Below are positions 22,846 through 31,201 of a DNA stretch of 43,411 nucleotides, in pieces (the stretch's first letter is position 1; each line of letters starts with the position of its first letter). Position numbers and translations under genes: made by a program. The notes beneath the pieces are model-generated. The model did not search any database. It had not been told where the DNA came from and worked only from the letters and a program-made list of their open reading frames with translations. The stretch is taken from assembly GCA_902765595.1 (NCBI GenBank), contig CACXAQ010000009.1:1-43411 (forward strand), given 5' to 3'. The stretch is from Oscillospiraceae bacterium (GTDB lineage Bacteria > Bacillota > Clostridia > Oscillospirales > Oscillospiraceae).

Positions 22846-24393
22846 TTACTTGGCGTAGTCGACCGCCTTGGTCTCCCGCAGGACGTGGACCTTGATCTGA
22901 CCGGGGTAGGTGAGCTCCTCCTCGATCTTCTTGGCGATGTCCCGGGCCAGCAGGACCATCTGATCCTCGCTGACCTCCTCGGGCTTGACCATGATGCGGA
23001 TCTCACGGCCGGCCTGGATGGCGTAGGAGCTGGAGATGCCGGGGAAGCTCTTGGAGACCTCCTCCAGCTTTTCCAGACGCTTGACGTAGTTCTCGATGTT
23101 CTCACGCCGGGCGCCGGGGCGGGAGGCGGAGATGGCGTCGGCCGCCTGGACCAGGCAGGCCACCACCGAGTGGCACTCCACGTCGCCGTGGTGGGCCTCG
23201 ATGGCGTGGATGACGGCGTCGGATTCCTTGTACTTGCGGGCCAGGTCCACACCGATGGTCACGTGGCTGCCCTCCACCTCGTGGTCGATGGCCTTGCCGA
23301 TATCGTGCAGCAGGCCCGCCCGCTTGGCGGTATTCACGTCCACGCCCAGCTCGGCGGCCATGAGGCCGGCGATGTGGGCCACCTCGATGGAGTGGTTCAG
23401 CACGTTCTGGCCGTAGCTGGTGCGGTAGCGCATGCGGCCCAGGAGCTTGATGAGCTCGGGGTTCAGACCGTGGATATTGGTCTCGAACACGGCGCGCTCG
23501 CCCTCGGCCTTGATGGTGGCGTTGACCTCGCGCTGGGCCTTGGCGACCATTTCCTCGATGCGGGCCGGGTGGATGCGCCCATCCTGGATCAGCTTCTCCA
23601 GGGCCAGGCGGGCCACCTCGCGGCGGACCGGGTCAAAGCTGGAGACGGTGATGGCCTCGGGGGTGTCGTCGATGATCAGGTCGCAGCCGGTGAGGGTCTC
23701 GATGCTGCGGATGTTGCGGCCTTCGCGGCCGATGATGCGGCCCTTCATCTCGTCGTTGGGGAGAGGGACGACGGAGACGGTGATCTCGCTGGTGTGGTCG
23801 GCGGCGCAGCGCTGGATGGCGGTGGCGATGATCTCGCGGGCGCGGTCGTCGGCCTCGTCCTTGAACTGGGCCTCGATCTCCTTGATCTTCATGGCCATCT
23901 CGTGGGTCACATCGTCCTTGACGTTGGCGATGATGTAGGCCTTGGCCTCCTCCACGGAGAAGCCGGAGATCTTTTCCAGCATTTCCAGCTGGCTCTTTTT
24001 GACCAGGGCCACTTCCGTCTGCTGGGCTTCCACGGCCGCGATCTTGTTGGACAGGGTCTCGCTCTTTTTCTCCAGGGCGTCGGTCTTGCGGTCCAGGGTC
24101 TCCTCCTTCTGCTGAAGGCGGCGTTCCTGCTTCTGCACCTCGCTGCGGCGCTGCTTTTCTTCCCGCTCGTACTCGGAGCGGCGTCTGTGTATTTCTTCCT
24201 TTGCCTCTACGAGAGCTTCTCTCTTCTTGCTCTCGGCACTTTTAATGGCGTCGTTCAGGATCTGACGGGCCTCTTCCTCGGCGTTGGCGATATTGCGCTC
24301 GGCGTTCTTTTCCCGCAGGATGAAAAACGCTGCAGCGGCGCCCGCACCGACGGCCAGCCCGATCAGGAGCCATAAATACCATAGTGAAGACAT
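22846..24393 (-). CDS. rny: Ribonuclease Y
   Basis: A 515-residue membrane-anchored endoribonuclease that starts bulk mRNA decay in Firmicutes. Residues ~3-25 are a single membrane helix, ~30-190 a charged coiled coil, ~200-270 a KH RNA-binding domain ([13 protein letters not shown]), and ~330-430 an HD domain with HSIEVAH and [12 protein letters not shown], the metal site. The ATG at 24393 is chosen because the in-frame ATG at 24414 overlaps the GGAGGTG ribosome site; spacing from that site is somewhat long (12 nt). Confidence 0.95.
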   Translation of the reverse strand: MSSLWYLWLLIGLAVGAGAAAAFFILREKNAERNIANAEEEARQILNDAIKSAESKKREALVEAKEEIHRRRSEYEREEKQRRSEVQKQERRLQQKEETLDRKTDALEKKSETLSNKIAAVEAQQTEVALVKKSQLEMLEKISGFSVEEAKAYIIANVKDDVTHEMAMKIKEIEAQFKDEADDRAREIIATAIQRCAADHTSEITVSVVPLPNDEMKGRIIGREGRNIRSIETLTGCDLIIDDTPEAITVSSFDPVRREVARLALEKLIQDGRIHPARIEEMVAKAQREVNATIKAEGERAVFETNIHGLNPELIKLLGRMRYRTSYGQNVLNHSIEVAHIAGLMAAELGVDVNTAKRAGLLHDIGKAIDHEVEGSHVTIGVDLARKYKESDAVIHAIEAHHGDVECHSVVACLVQAADAISASRPGARRENIENYVKRLEKLEEVSKSFPGISSSYAIQAGREIRIMVKPEEVSEDQMVLLARDIAKKIEEELTYPGQIKVHVLRETKAVDYAK

Positions 24394-24584
24394 CGTAAGT
24401 AAACACACCTCCATTCTTTCAGAATTTTGCGGTGGTTTAGCTTCGTCATTATTTGGGAAGCGCGCCGAAACCTCTGCGCCTCCCTTTTAAAATCTAAAGC
24501 AAGACGGACCATCAAGCGCATCCGTCGGAGTTGAAACGAATATCAAAAGAAGCCTCCCCAGACTCCTTTCAATTTATCCGATTC

Positions 24585-24613
24585 ATTTTAGCCCGTCTTG
24601 GGTGTTATGTCAA
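24585..24613 (-). promoter_or_regulatory. Promoter of rny
   Basis: Minus strand TTGACA (24613-24608), 17-bp spacer, TAAAAT (24590-24585): a near-consensus sigma-A promoter giving a ~180-nt leader. Confidence 0.75.
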
Positions 24614-24820
24614 GCGGAAAATACCTGTTCCTTGTAAACAGGCTTTTTTCTTGGGAGAACACAGAGATTGAATCCATGAAGAACTATTTGGCGGGCGCAA
24701 AAAACGTTTCCACAACCAACAAAACGGCGAATCGAATCGCATGGAATAGCCTATTACGCCGATTAACACAGAGAAAAAAGGCATTTGTTTATATTCTATT
24801 CTAAGAAAAAAGAATAATAG

Positions 24821-24849
24821 TTGCACATACTATTAATTTTTGTTATAAT
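24821..24849 (+). promoter_or_regulatory. Promoter of the DUF4041/T5orf172 gene
   Basis: TTGCAC (24821-24826), 17-bp spacer, TATAAT (24844-24849) with an extended TG at 24841-24842; a strong promoter that belongs to the AT-rich island. Confidence 0.7.
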
Positions 24850-24911
24850 GATTGATGTGTTATATATGACAAAAAACAAGTAGTAGTTGATAATACAAAC
24901 AGGAGGAAACC

Positions 24912-26426
24912 ATGCTGATTTTTGCTATTCTTGCGGTAGTGTTCTTTGCTCTTTGGATATTGGAGAAGCGGAGACACAAAAAAGAGGCTAGTGCGCTCCA
25001 AGAAAAACTACAATCATCTGAAAGCGTTGTAGAACGATTAATCCGGTACCAAGGCATTCCTGACGCTGAATCTTATACTACGAAGCTAATTAGTGATGCA
25101 AAAGCCGAATCTGTACGCATTAAGTCAGAAGCGGATGCTTATTCTGGCCGAGTGAGACATGATGCCGATGAAAAAATGCAATTTGCCAGCTCCGAGTCTC
25201 GAAAAATAATTGATGCAGCAAAGGAGAAAGCAACCGAGATAGCAGGCTCTGCTATAGCAGACAAAGAAAAAGCGGCAGAGTATAAGGCAGCGGCTGCCGC
25301 AATGCAGCGTAAAATAGAGGGATACGGCGATGAATGGCTGAAACCGACGTACTCGCTTCTAGATGATCTTGCGGAAGAAGTTGGCTACGACCAAGCGGGT
25401 ATTGAATTAAAGAAAGCTCGTCTTCATTCTGCCGAAATGGTTAAAAACCATCTGGCAGCGACTTGCAGCTATGTAGAGAATAACCGCAGAGAAACTGCCA
25501 TTGCTTTTGTAATTGATGCCTTTAATGGCAAAGTCGATTCCATTCTTTCGAAGGTCAAACACGACAACTTTGGAAAACTGGAGCAACAAATCAAAGATGC
25601 TTTCAGTTTAGTAAACTATAATGGCGCAGCCTTTAGAAGCGCAAGAATTACCGATCAATATCTTGAAAGCCGTCTGCAAGAGCTTCACTGGGCCGTTGTA
25701 GCTCAAGAATTGAAGCGCCGCGAGCAGGAGCAGCAACGTCTTGTTCGCGAACAGATGAGAGAAGAAGAACGCGCTCGAAGAGAATACGAAAAGGCAATTA
25801 AGGAAGCTGCGAAAGAAGAAGCCATGCTAAACAAAGCGATGGACAAAGCTCGCACTATGCTTGAGAAAGCAAATGAGAAAGAAAGGGCAAAATATGAAGC
25901 TCAGCTTGCTGATTTAGAAATTAAGCTGAAAGAGGCAGAGGAGCGCAGTCAAAGAACCAAATCTATGGCCGAGCAGACAAAGCATGGAAATGTATATGTG
26001 ATTTCCAACATAGGCTCATTTGGAGAAAACATATACAAAGTCGGCATGACCCGTCGCCTTAATCCTTTGGACAGGGTTCGCGAACTCGGCGATGCGTCTG
26101 TCCCCTTTCCTTTTGACGTACATGCAATTATTGAGAGTGACGATGCCCCCGCGCTAGAAACAGCCTTACACAAAGATTTGGCCTTGATGCAAGTCAATAA
26201 AGTGAATCCGCGCAAGGAGTTTTTCCGAGTGTCACTCTCAAGCATTAAATCTCTTGTTGAAAAACGTGGGCTTCAAGCAGTATGGACACTTGTGGCAGAA
26301 GCTGCAGAATACAGAGAGTCCCTTGCGATAGAAGAACAACTAAAAACCGATCCTGAAGCTCGTGAAAAATGGGAATCTTTTGCTCAAAGCATCGCTAGCG
26401 ATGACAACGACGATGACGAGGAATAA
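24912..26426 (+). CDS. Membrane-anchored coiled-coil protein with DUF4041 and T5orf172/GIY-YIG-like domains
   Basis: 504 residues. Residues 2-17 are a hydrophobic anchor; ~25-130 Lys/Glu/Ala helices; ~130-245 matches what I know of DUF4041; ~250-350 is a highly charged coiled coil; ~355-450 is a T5orf172/MUG113 domain (GNVYVISNIGSFGENIYKVG, then MTRRL and the ALETALHK segment), a GIY-YIG-related nuclease fold. The tail is Asp/Glu-rich. Similar proteins occur in phages, prophages and mobile islands; the role is unknown, with nucleic acid binding or cleavage and phage defence as possibilities. Codon use is AT-rich, unlike both neighbours, and the gene has its own promoter, AGGAGG site and terminator. 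It looks horizontally acquired. Confidence 0.82.
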   Translation: MLIFAILAVVFFALWILEKRRHKKEASALQEKLQSSESVVERLIRYQGIPDAESYTTKLISDAKAESVRIKSEADAYSGRVRHDADEKMQFASSESRKIIDAAKEKATEIAGSAIADKEKAAEYKAAAAAMQRKIEGYGDEWLKPTYSLLDDLAEEVGYDQAGIELKKARLHSAEMVKNHLAATCSYVENNRRETAIAFVIDAFNGKVDSILSKVKHDNFGKLEQQIKDAFSLVNYNGAAFRSARITDQYLESRLQELHWAVVAQELKRREQEQQRLVREQMREEERARREYEKAIKEAAKEEAMLNKAMDKARTMLEKANEKERAKYEAQLADLEIKLKEAEERSQRTKSMAEQTKHGNVYVISNIGSFGENIYKVGMTRRLNPLDRVRELGDASVPFPFDVHAIIESDDAPALETALHKDLALMQVNKVNPRKEFFRVSLSSIKSLVEKRGLQAVWTLVAEAAEYRESLAIEEQLKTDPEAREKWESFAQSIASDDNDDDEE

Positions 26427-26508
26427 CACGGCAGCGTCAATAGTAGACAACGTGGTGGATCGTAGCAACTCTACTTGCATAATTTGTTTATAATGAAAGA
26501 GCCTTTGG

Positions 26509-26536
26509 ACGGCGGCGCAGATTGCGCCGCCGTTTC
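26509..26536 (+). terminator. Terminator downstream of the island gene
   Basis: A perfect 10-bp GC stem ACGGCGGCGC / GCGCCGCCGT followed by TTCTTG, about 80 nt after the stop codon. The rest of 26427-26624 shows nothing further that I can support. Confidence 0.7.
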
Positions 26537-26624
26537 TTGAGATATTTCAGCCTTCCTAGGCGAACGTTTTTCGGGAGATGCCTATCATGTTAAGAGGATC
26601 CGTTCCGCTTTTGCTATCCCTGGT

Positions 26625-28904
26625 CTATGCCTCTCCGGCCCGCTGCACCTCCAGGGCCACGGCTCCGCCCCGGAGCAGAGCCCGGATCGTGTCGCCCGCC
26701 CGGGCCCGGCCCGAGAGCAGCAGCTCCGAGGCCGCGTCTTCGATGCGGCTCTGAAGCGTGCGGCGCAGGGGGCGGGCGCCGAATTTTTCGTCGTAGCCCT
26801 CCCGGGCCAGGAAGCGCAGGGTCTCCTCCGGCACCTCCAGGCTAAGCCCCAGAGAGAGGAAGCGGGCGCGCAGCTCCTCCACCAGATTCCGGGTGATCTG
26901 CACCACGTCCTCCTGCCCCAGGCGGTGGAAGACGATGGTCTCGTCCACCCGGTTGAGAAATTCCGGCCGGAAGGTGGCCCGCAGCTCCTCCATCACCTGG
27001 CGGCGCATCTCCGCCTCGCCGCCTTCGTCCCCCGCGGCAAAGCCCAGGGGGTTCTTCCCCTCGCTGATGGTCTTGGCCCCAACGTTTGAAGTCATGACGA
27101 TCACCGTGTTGCGGAAGTCTACCTTCCGCCCGGCGGAGTCGGTCAGATGTCCGTCGTCCAGGATCTGCAGCAGCAGGCTCCACACGTCCTCGTGGGCCTT
27201 CTCGATCTCGTCGAAGAGCACCACGGACCAGGGCTTGCGCCGGACCTTTTCGGTGAGCTGGCCCCCGTCCTCATAGCCCACGTAGCCCGGGGGCGAGCCG
27301 ATCAGGCGGCTGACGGAGTGCTTTTCCATGTATTCGGACATGTCGATGCGGATCATGGCGCTCTCGTCCCGGAAGACGGCGGCGGCCAGAGCCCGGCAGA
27401 GCTCGGTCTTGCCCACGCCCGTGGGTCCCAGGAAGAGGAAGCTGCCCACCGGGCGGCGGGGGTCCCGCAGACCCACCCGGCTGCGGCGGATGGCCCGGGC
27501 CACGGCGGAGACCGCCTCGTCCTGGCCGATGATCCGTTTTTGGAGCCGGGTCTCCAGATCCCGCAGCTGCTCCGCCTCGTCCTCATTGAGCCCCGTCACG
27601 GGCACCCCGGTCCAGAGGGAGACCACCTGGGCCACCTCCGCCGCGCCCACCGCCTGGATCCGGCCCAGGCCCGAAACGTGCACGCCCGCCGCCGCCTCGT
27701 CCAGCAGGTCGATGGCCTTGTCGGGGAGGAAGCGGTCGTTGATATAGCGCACGGAGAGGGCCCAGGCCGCCTCCAGCGCCTCGTCGGAAATGTCCACGCC
27801 GTGGTGCTGCTCCAGGGCCGGGCGGAGGCTCCGGAGCATGGCGAGGGTCTGCTCCTTCCCCGGCTCCGCCACGGTGACCGGCTGAAAGCGCCGCTCCAGA
27901 GCGGCGTCCTTTTCGATGTGGCGGCGGTACTCCTCGGGGGTGGTGGCGCCGATGATCTGCACCTCGCCCCGGCCCAGGGCGGGCTTGAGGATGTTGGCCG
28001 CGTCGATGGCGCCCTCGGCGCTGCCCGCGCCGATGATGGTGTGCAGCTCGTCGATGAAAAGGATCACGTCCCCGGCTCGCTTCACGTCCCGCAGGACGGA
28101 CTTGACCCGCTCTTCAAAATCGCCCCGGTACTTGGTCCCGGCCAGGAGCGCCGGGATGTCCAGGGAGACGATGCGCTTTTTCCGCAGCTCCTCCGGCGCG
28201 TCGCCCCGGGCCACCCGCAGGGCCAGACCCTCGGCCACGGCGGTCTTGCCCACGCCGGGCTCCCCTACGAGAACGGGGTTGTTCTTGCTGCGCCGGGACA
28301 GGATCTGCACCGCCCGGCGGATCTCCTCCCCCCGGCTCACCACCGGGTCCAGCCGCCCGGCGGCGGCCATGGCGGTCAGGTCCCGGCTGTACTGGTCCAG
28401 CACCCGGGTCTCCGTCCGCCGGACCGTGCCCCGGGCCGCGCCCAGCTCCGGCCGGCTGCCGGAGCTGGGGCTGCCGAAGATGGCCACCACGTCGGTGTAG
28501 ATCTCGTTCAGATCCGCCCCCAGGTAGCGCAGGACCTGGGCGCCGCCGCAGTCCGGCTGCCGCAGCACGCCCACCAGCAGATGCTCCGTGCCGATAAAGC
28601 CCTGGCGCAGATGCTCCGCCTCCAAAGCGGCGGTCTCCACGGCCTGTCGGGCGTTGCGGCTCAGCCCCAGGACAGTGCCGCCGACGGCGCCCTCGCCGTT
28701 CAGGCGCAGCACCGCCTGCCGCAGCAGCGGCAGCTCCAGATCCCGCCGCAGCAGGATCCGCGCGCCCAGGCCCTCGCTCTCCATCAGGATCCCCAGCAGC
28801 AGATGCTCGGTCCCCACATAGCTGTGGCCCAGCTCCCGGGCGGAGAGCCTTGCGTTCTCGATGGCGGTCTCGGCCCGCTGGGAAAATTTCTCGTTGCTCT
28901 TCAT
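26625..28904 (-). CDS. clpC: ClpC-type AAA+ unfoldase lacking the middle (M) domain
   Basis: 759 residues. Residues 1-145 are the Clp N double repeat (HSYVGTEHLLLG and GFIGTEHLLVG); D1 has Walker A GEPGVGKT (214-221) and DELHT; D2 has GPTGVGKT (~493-500), MSEYMEKHSVSRLIGSPPGY and arginine fingers. NPLGF provides the loop that docks on ClpP, so this should be a ClpCP protease ATPase. ClpC usually has a ~50-80 residue coiled-coil M domain with a UVR-like motif after D1. Here only ~17 residues separate LLDEAAA (401-407) from EVAQVVSLWTGVPV (423-), so the adaptor-binding and self-inhibiting M domain is gone. The start at 28904 lies 6 nt after AAGGAGG. No ctsR/mcsAB genes are adjacent. Confidence 0.93.
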   Translation of the reverse strand: MKSNEKFSQRAETAIENARLSARELGHSYVGTEHLLLGILMESEGLGARILLRRDLELPLLRQAVLRLNGEGAVGGTVLGLSRNARQAVETAALEAEHLRQGFIGTEHLLVGVLRQPDCGGAQVLRYLGADLNEIYTDVVAIFGSPSSGSRPELGAARGTVRRTETRVLDQYSRDLTAMAAAGRLDPVVSRGEEIRRAVQILSRRSKNNPVLVGEPGVGKTAVAEGLALRVARGDAPEELRKKRIVSLDIPALLAGTKYRGDFEERVKSVLRDVKRAGDVILFIDELHTIIGAGSAEGAIDAANILKPALGRGEVQIIGATTPEEYRRHIEKDAALERRFQPVTVAEPGKEQTLAMLRSLRPALEQHHGVDISDEALEAAWALSVRYINDRFLPDKAIDLLDEAAAGVHVSGLGRIQAVGAAEVAQVVSLWTGVPVTGLNEDEAEQLRDLETRLQKRIIGQDEAVSAVARAIRRSRVGLRDPRRPVGSFLFLGPTGVGKTELCRALAAAVFRDESAMIRIDMSEYMEKHSVSRLIGSPPGYVGYEDGGQLTEKVRRKPWSVVLFDEIEKAHEDVWSLLLQILDDGHLTDSAGRKVDFRNTVIVMTSNVGAKTISEGKNPLGFAAGDEGGEAEMRRQVMEELRATFRPEFLNRVDETIVFHRLGQEDVVQITRNLVEELRARFLSLGLSLEVPEETLRFLAREGYDEKFGARPLRRTLQSRIEDAASELLLSGRARAGDTIRALLRGGAVALEVQRAGEA

Positions 28905-28921
28905 CATGCGCCTCCTTCGGA

Positions 28922-28945
28922 GCCGAACGCCCATGGGCGTTCGGC
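28922..28945. promoter_or_regulatory. Perfect 24-bp palindrome before clpC
   Basis: GCCGAACGCCCA followed by its exact complement, immediately upstream of the clpC ribosome site. It could be a repressor operator or an mRNA hairpin next to the Shine-Dalgarno. A weak minus-strand promoter (TTGTTA at 29031-29026, GATAAT at 29007-29002, 18-bp spacer) lies upstream, so the palindrome is within the leader. Confidence 0.55.
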
Positions 28946-29050
28946 TTCCATTATCCCGCCTGCGGCCCGCCGATTGCGGCGAAAAGCGCGGCACGGAGGA
29001 AATTATCTCCACATTTTTTTGCTTTTAACAATCTGGTCAAAAAGTGCCTA

Positions 29051-29078
29051 TTGATTTTTGCAAAAGATGTGCTACAAT
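29051..29078 (+). promoter_or_regulatory. Promoter of the ferredoxin gene
   Basis: TTGATT (29051-29056), 16-bp spacer, TACAAT (29073-29078) with extended TG at 29070-29071. Confidence 0.6.
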
Positions 29079-29133
29079 GAGGCCACAAGTGGCCCGAAAA
29101 GGGTCAAATCCATACAAAAATGGAGGGAATTCC

Positions 29134-29304
29134 ATGCCTTACGTGATTTCTGACGAGTGCCTGTCCTGCGGCTCCTGCGCTGCTCAGTGCCCTGCCGAGG
29201 CCATTGATATGGGCGACCTGCACTACGAGATCGATCCCGACAAGTGCCTGGAGTGCGGCGCCTGCGCTGCCCAGTGCCCTGCCGAGGCTATCGAGTTGGC
29301 CTAA
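29134..29304 (+). CDS. 2[4Fe-4S] ferredoxin
   Basis: 56 residues with two CxxCxxCxxxCP motifs (CLSCGSCAAQCP near 9-20 and CLECGACAAQCP near 38-49), each binding one [4Fe-4S] cluster by three local Cys and one from the other motif. This is the clostridial-type low-potential electron carrier for pyruvate:ferredoxin oxidoreductase, hydrogenase and similar enzymes. The start follows GGAGGG; there is a dedicated promoter and terminator, so it is monocistronic and probably highly expressed. Confidence 0.96.
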   Translation: MPYVISDECLSCGSCAAQCPAEAIDMGDLHYEIDPDKCLECGACAAQCPAEAIELA

Positions 29305-29318
29305 GACCGGAAACATAC

Positions 29319-29350
29319 AAAAAGAGCTGAGCGAAAGCTCAGCTCTTTTT
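29319..29350 (+). terminator. Terminator of the ferredoxin gene
   Basis: AAAAAGAGCTGAGC and its complement around GAAA, ending in TTTTT, 15 nt after the stop codon. Confidence 0.92.
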
Positions 29351-29357
29351 GTATTAG

Positions 29358-29712
29358 TCAATTGCGAAACTCGTTTCGCAATTGAGGACTCGCGCTCACG
29401 TCAGAAGAAGCTCGCACCGCTCCGTTTCCGTCGGGAGTGACGAAAACTACGCTTTGCTCCCGCCTTCTTCCTTCCAAAATCAAAGCATTGCTTTGATTTT
29501 GAGAGGAAAACGGAAGGAACGGATATGGAGCTTTCGCCCAAAGCGGAAGCGGAATGAAGTGAGTTTCGTTTGACGACGGCGCGAGGGCTCGCTTGGCTCG
29601 CCTCAGGGTGTTTTTGAGGCGGCAAAGCTGCCTCAAAAACGATTGAAAGGCCCTTCGGAGCACTGAACCCAGTTTGCTTGCGACCTTCGTAATCGGCCGC
29701 TTTTTGTATTAG
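29358..29712. mobile_element. 355-bp palindrome-rich insertion flanked by 13-bp direct repeats
   Basis: CTTTTTGTATTAG occurs at 29345-29357 and again at 29700-29712. Removing 29358-29712 would join the ferredoxin terminator directly to the ribosome site of the next gene, so the intervening 355 bp look inserted. The interior is non-coding and full of hairpins: a perfect 12-bp stem at 29358-29385, a perfect 13-bp stem around one base at 29475-29501 (CAAAATCAAAGCA), and a stem at 29610-29640 (GTTTTTGAGGC/GCCTCAAAAAC). No long terminal inverted repeats were found, so it may be a structured repeat unit rather than a classic MITE. Confidence 0.6.
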
Positions 29713-29725
29713 GGGAGGGGAAACG

Positions 29726-30439
29726 ATGGCGGAATTCAACGCGCTTTGGTCCGGCGGCCCGGTCTTTGCCCAGGCGGCTCACGCGCCGCTGTGCACGGAC
29801 AGCATCCTTCTGGCGGACTTTGTCCGGCCGGAGCGGGCAGCCCGGGGCGTCGACCTGGGCTGCGGGTCCGGGATCCTGGCCCTGCTGCTGCTCCATCGGG
29901 CCCGGGCGCTCCGGATGACCGGCCTGGAGCTTTTGCCAGAGGCGGCGGAGCTTGCGCGGGAAAACCTGGCCCGCAACGGCCTGGAGAAGCGCAGCGAGAT
30001 CCTTTGCGGGGACATCCGGGCGCACCGGGCGCTGTTTCCCGCGGGCGGCTTCGACCTGGCGGTGGCGAACCCGCCCTATTTTCCCGTGGAGCGGGGGGCC
30101 CTCTCTCCGGACCCGGATCGGGCCGCGGCCAGAGGGGAGCTCACCTGCAGTCTGGAAGAGCTGTGCGCCGCGGCGCAGTGGCTCCTGCGCACCGGGGGCA
30201 GCTTCTGCCTGGTCCACAAGCCGGAGCGGCTCGCGGAGGTCTTCGTCTCCATGAGCGGCCATGGCCTGGAGCCCAAGCGCCTGCGCCTGGTCTGTCCCCG
30301 GGAGGGGACAGCGCCCAGCCTGGTGCTGATCGAGGGCCGCCGGGGCGGGAAGCCGGGGCTGAGGATCGAGCCGCCCCTGGTCCTGACGGACCCGGAGGGC
30401 GCCGAGAGCGGTGAGATCAAACGGATCTATCACAGATGA
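29726..30439 (+). CDS. tRNA1(Val) (adenine37-N6)-methyltransferase-like protein (TrmN6/YfiC family)
   Basis: A 237-residue SAM-dependent methyltransferase. Motif I is VDLGCGSGIL (~43-52), the acidic end of beta-2 is GLEL, and the catalytic motif is NPPY (~114-117), typical of N6-adenine and other amino methylases. The N-terminal CTDSILLADF segment is typical of TrmN6, which methylates A37 of one valine tRNA in E. coli; Firmicute relatives are not all tested. GGGGAGGGG precedes the ATG. It converges on the HAD gene with a shared terminator. Confidence 0.85.
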   Translation: MAEFNALWSGGPVFAQAAHAPLCTDSILLADFVRPERAARGVDLGCGSGILALLLLHRARALRMTGLELLPEAAELARENLARNGLEKRSEILCGDIRAHRALFPAGGFDLAVANPPYFPVERGALSPDPDRAAARGELTCSLEELCAAAQWLLRTGGSFCLVHKPERLAEVFVSMSGHGLEPKRLRLVCPREGTAPSLVLIEGRRGGKPGLRIEPPLVLTDPEGAESGEIKRIYHR

Positions 30440-30477
30440 AACAGCCGTGAGGGCCTGAACCTCACGGCTGTTCTTTC
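30440..30477. terminator. Bidirectional terminator between the methylase and HAD genes
   Basis: ACAGCCGTGAG / CTCACGGCTGT, an 11-bp stem with T-rich sequence after it, between two converging genes; its end touches the HAD stop codon. Confidence 0.85.
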
Positions 30478-31201
30478 ATTTCAGGATTTTAGAGAGCTTT
30501 CGCAGGTCCATTCCCTCCTGGTCATAACCCGACCGGATTTCCCGGGGGGAGATGCCCGAGCGGATCACCCAGGCGTTCATCCCCACGGCCCGGGCGCCCT
30601 GCCCGTCGCAGACCGGGTCGTTTCCGATCATCAGGCAGCGCTCCGGCGCCAGCCCCTCCCGCTCCAGGGCCAGGCGATAAAAGCGGGGGTCTGGCTTCTT
30701 GAAGCCCGCCTCGGAGGAGATGTAGATCCCGTCAAAGCAGTCTGTCAGGCCCAGGGCGTCCAGCTCCGGCCGGGTAAAAAGGCTCTGGGCGTTGGAGAGC
30801 AGGATCACCTTTCCCCTGGCCCGCAGGGCCGTCAGCAGCTCCCTTGCCCCGGCGTAGAGCCGCAGGTGGGTGGTGGAGGTCCGGCGGAAGAGCAGGGCCG
30901 TCTCCCGGATCAGAGCCGGGTCCACCGCCGCGCCCTTGTCCGCGTAGAGCTTGGAGAACACCGGGCCCAGGTCGATCTCCGGGCAGGCGCCGGGGCCCCC
31001 CCGGTCCCGCTTCCGCAGGACGGCCTCCGCCTCGGAAACGGCCCGCAGGTAAGCGGCCTTCAGCTCTCCCGGCGCATAGGGCGCGCCGTGAGCAGCAGCA
31101 AAACCAGCCAGGCTCTTCCAGAGCGATGGCTGGTTTTCGTCCGTATGAATGTCCGCAAGGGTCCCGTACAAGTCCCAGAAATACGCGTCGAAGCGGCTCA
31201 T
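30476..31201 (-). CDS. HAD-superfamily hydrolase (subfamily IA)
   Basis: 241 residues with the HAD order: motif I WDLYGTL (~9-15) with the nucleophile Asp, an alpha-helical cap (~20-110), motif II LLSNAQ, motif III Lys in FKKPDP, and motif IV MIGNDPVCD. The second Asp of the usual D-x-D-G-T is Tyr here (D-L-Y-G-T), as in L-2-haloacid dehalogenases, instead of the general acid of phosphatases. Substrate is unknown. Its start overlaps the stop of the upstream AbrB-type gene by 4 nt. Confidence 0.88.
   Translation of the reverse strand: MSRFDAYFWDLYGTLADIHTDENQPSLWKSLAGFAAAHGAPYAPGELKAAYLRAVSEAEAVLRKRDRGGPGACPEIDLGPVFSKLYADKGAAVDPALIRETALLFRRTSTTHLRLYAGARELLTALRARGKVILLSNAQSLFTRPELDALGLTDCFDGIYISSEAGFKKPDPRFYRLALEREGLAPERCLMIGNDPVCDGQGARAVGMNAWVIRSGISPREIRSGYDQEGMDLRKLSKILK

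Larger units (their letters stand above)
24394..24911. other. Intergenic stretch between rny and the AT-rich island gene
   Basis: About 520 bp without a gene I can support. It holds the rny promoter and ~180-nt leader (24394-24584), with two possible hairpins in the leader (a GACGGA/TCCGTC stem near 24512-24535 and a GGGAGGCGC/GCGCGCTTCCC stem near 24455-24485). A short plus-strand stem with a T-run (CCTGTT/AACAGG, 24624-24649) follows, then ~170 bp of AT-rich sequence, then the promoter of the next gene. GC falls sharply right of ~24640. Confidence 0.6.

Noticed and set aside
24598-24804. 68-codon plus-strand frame upstream of the DUF4041 gene
   Set aside because: Overlaps the rny promoter, has no ribosome site or recognisable features; likely chance in AT-rich DNA.
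29033-29107. CtsR operator near clpC, from two GGTCAAA heptamers
   Set aside because: The copies at ~29034 and ~29101 are ~67 bp apart instead of being tandem with a 3-bp gap, and one lies near the ferredoxin start.
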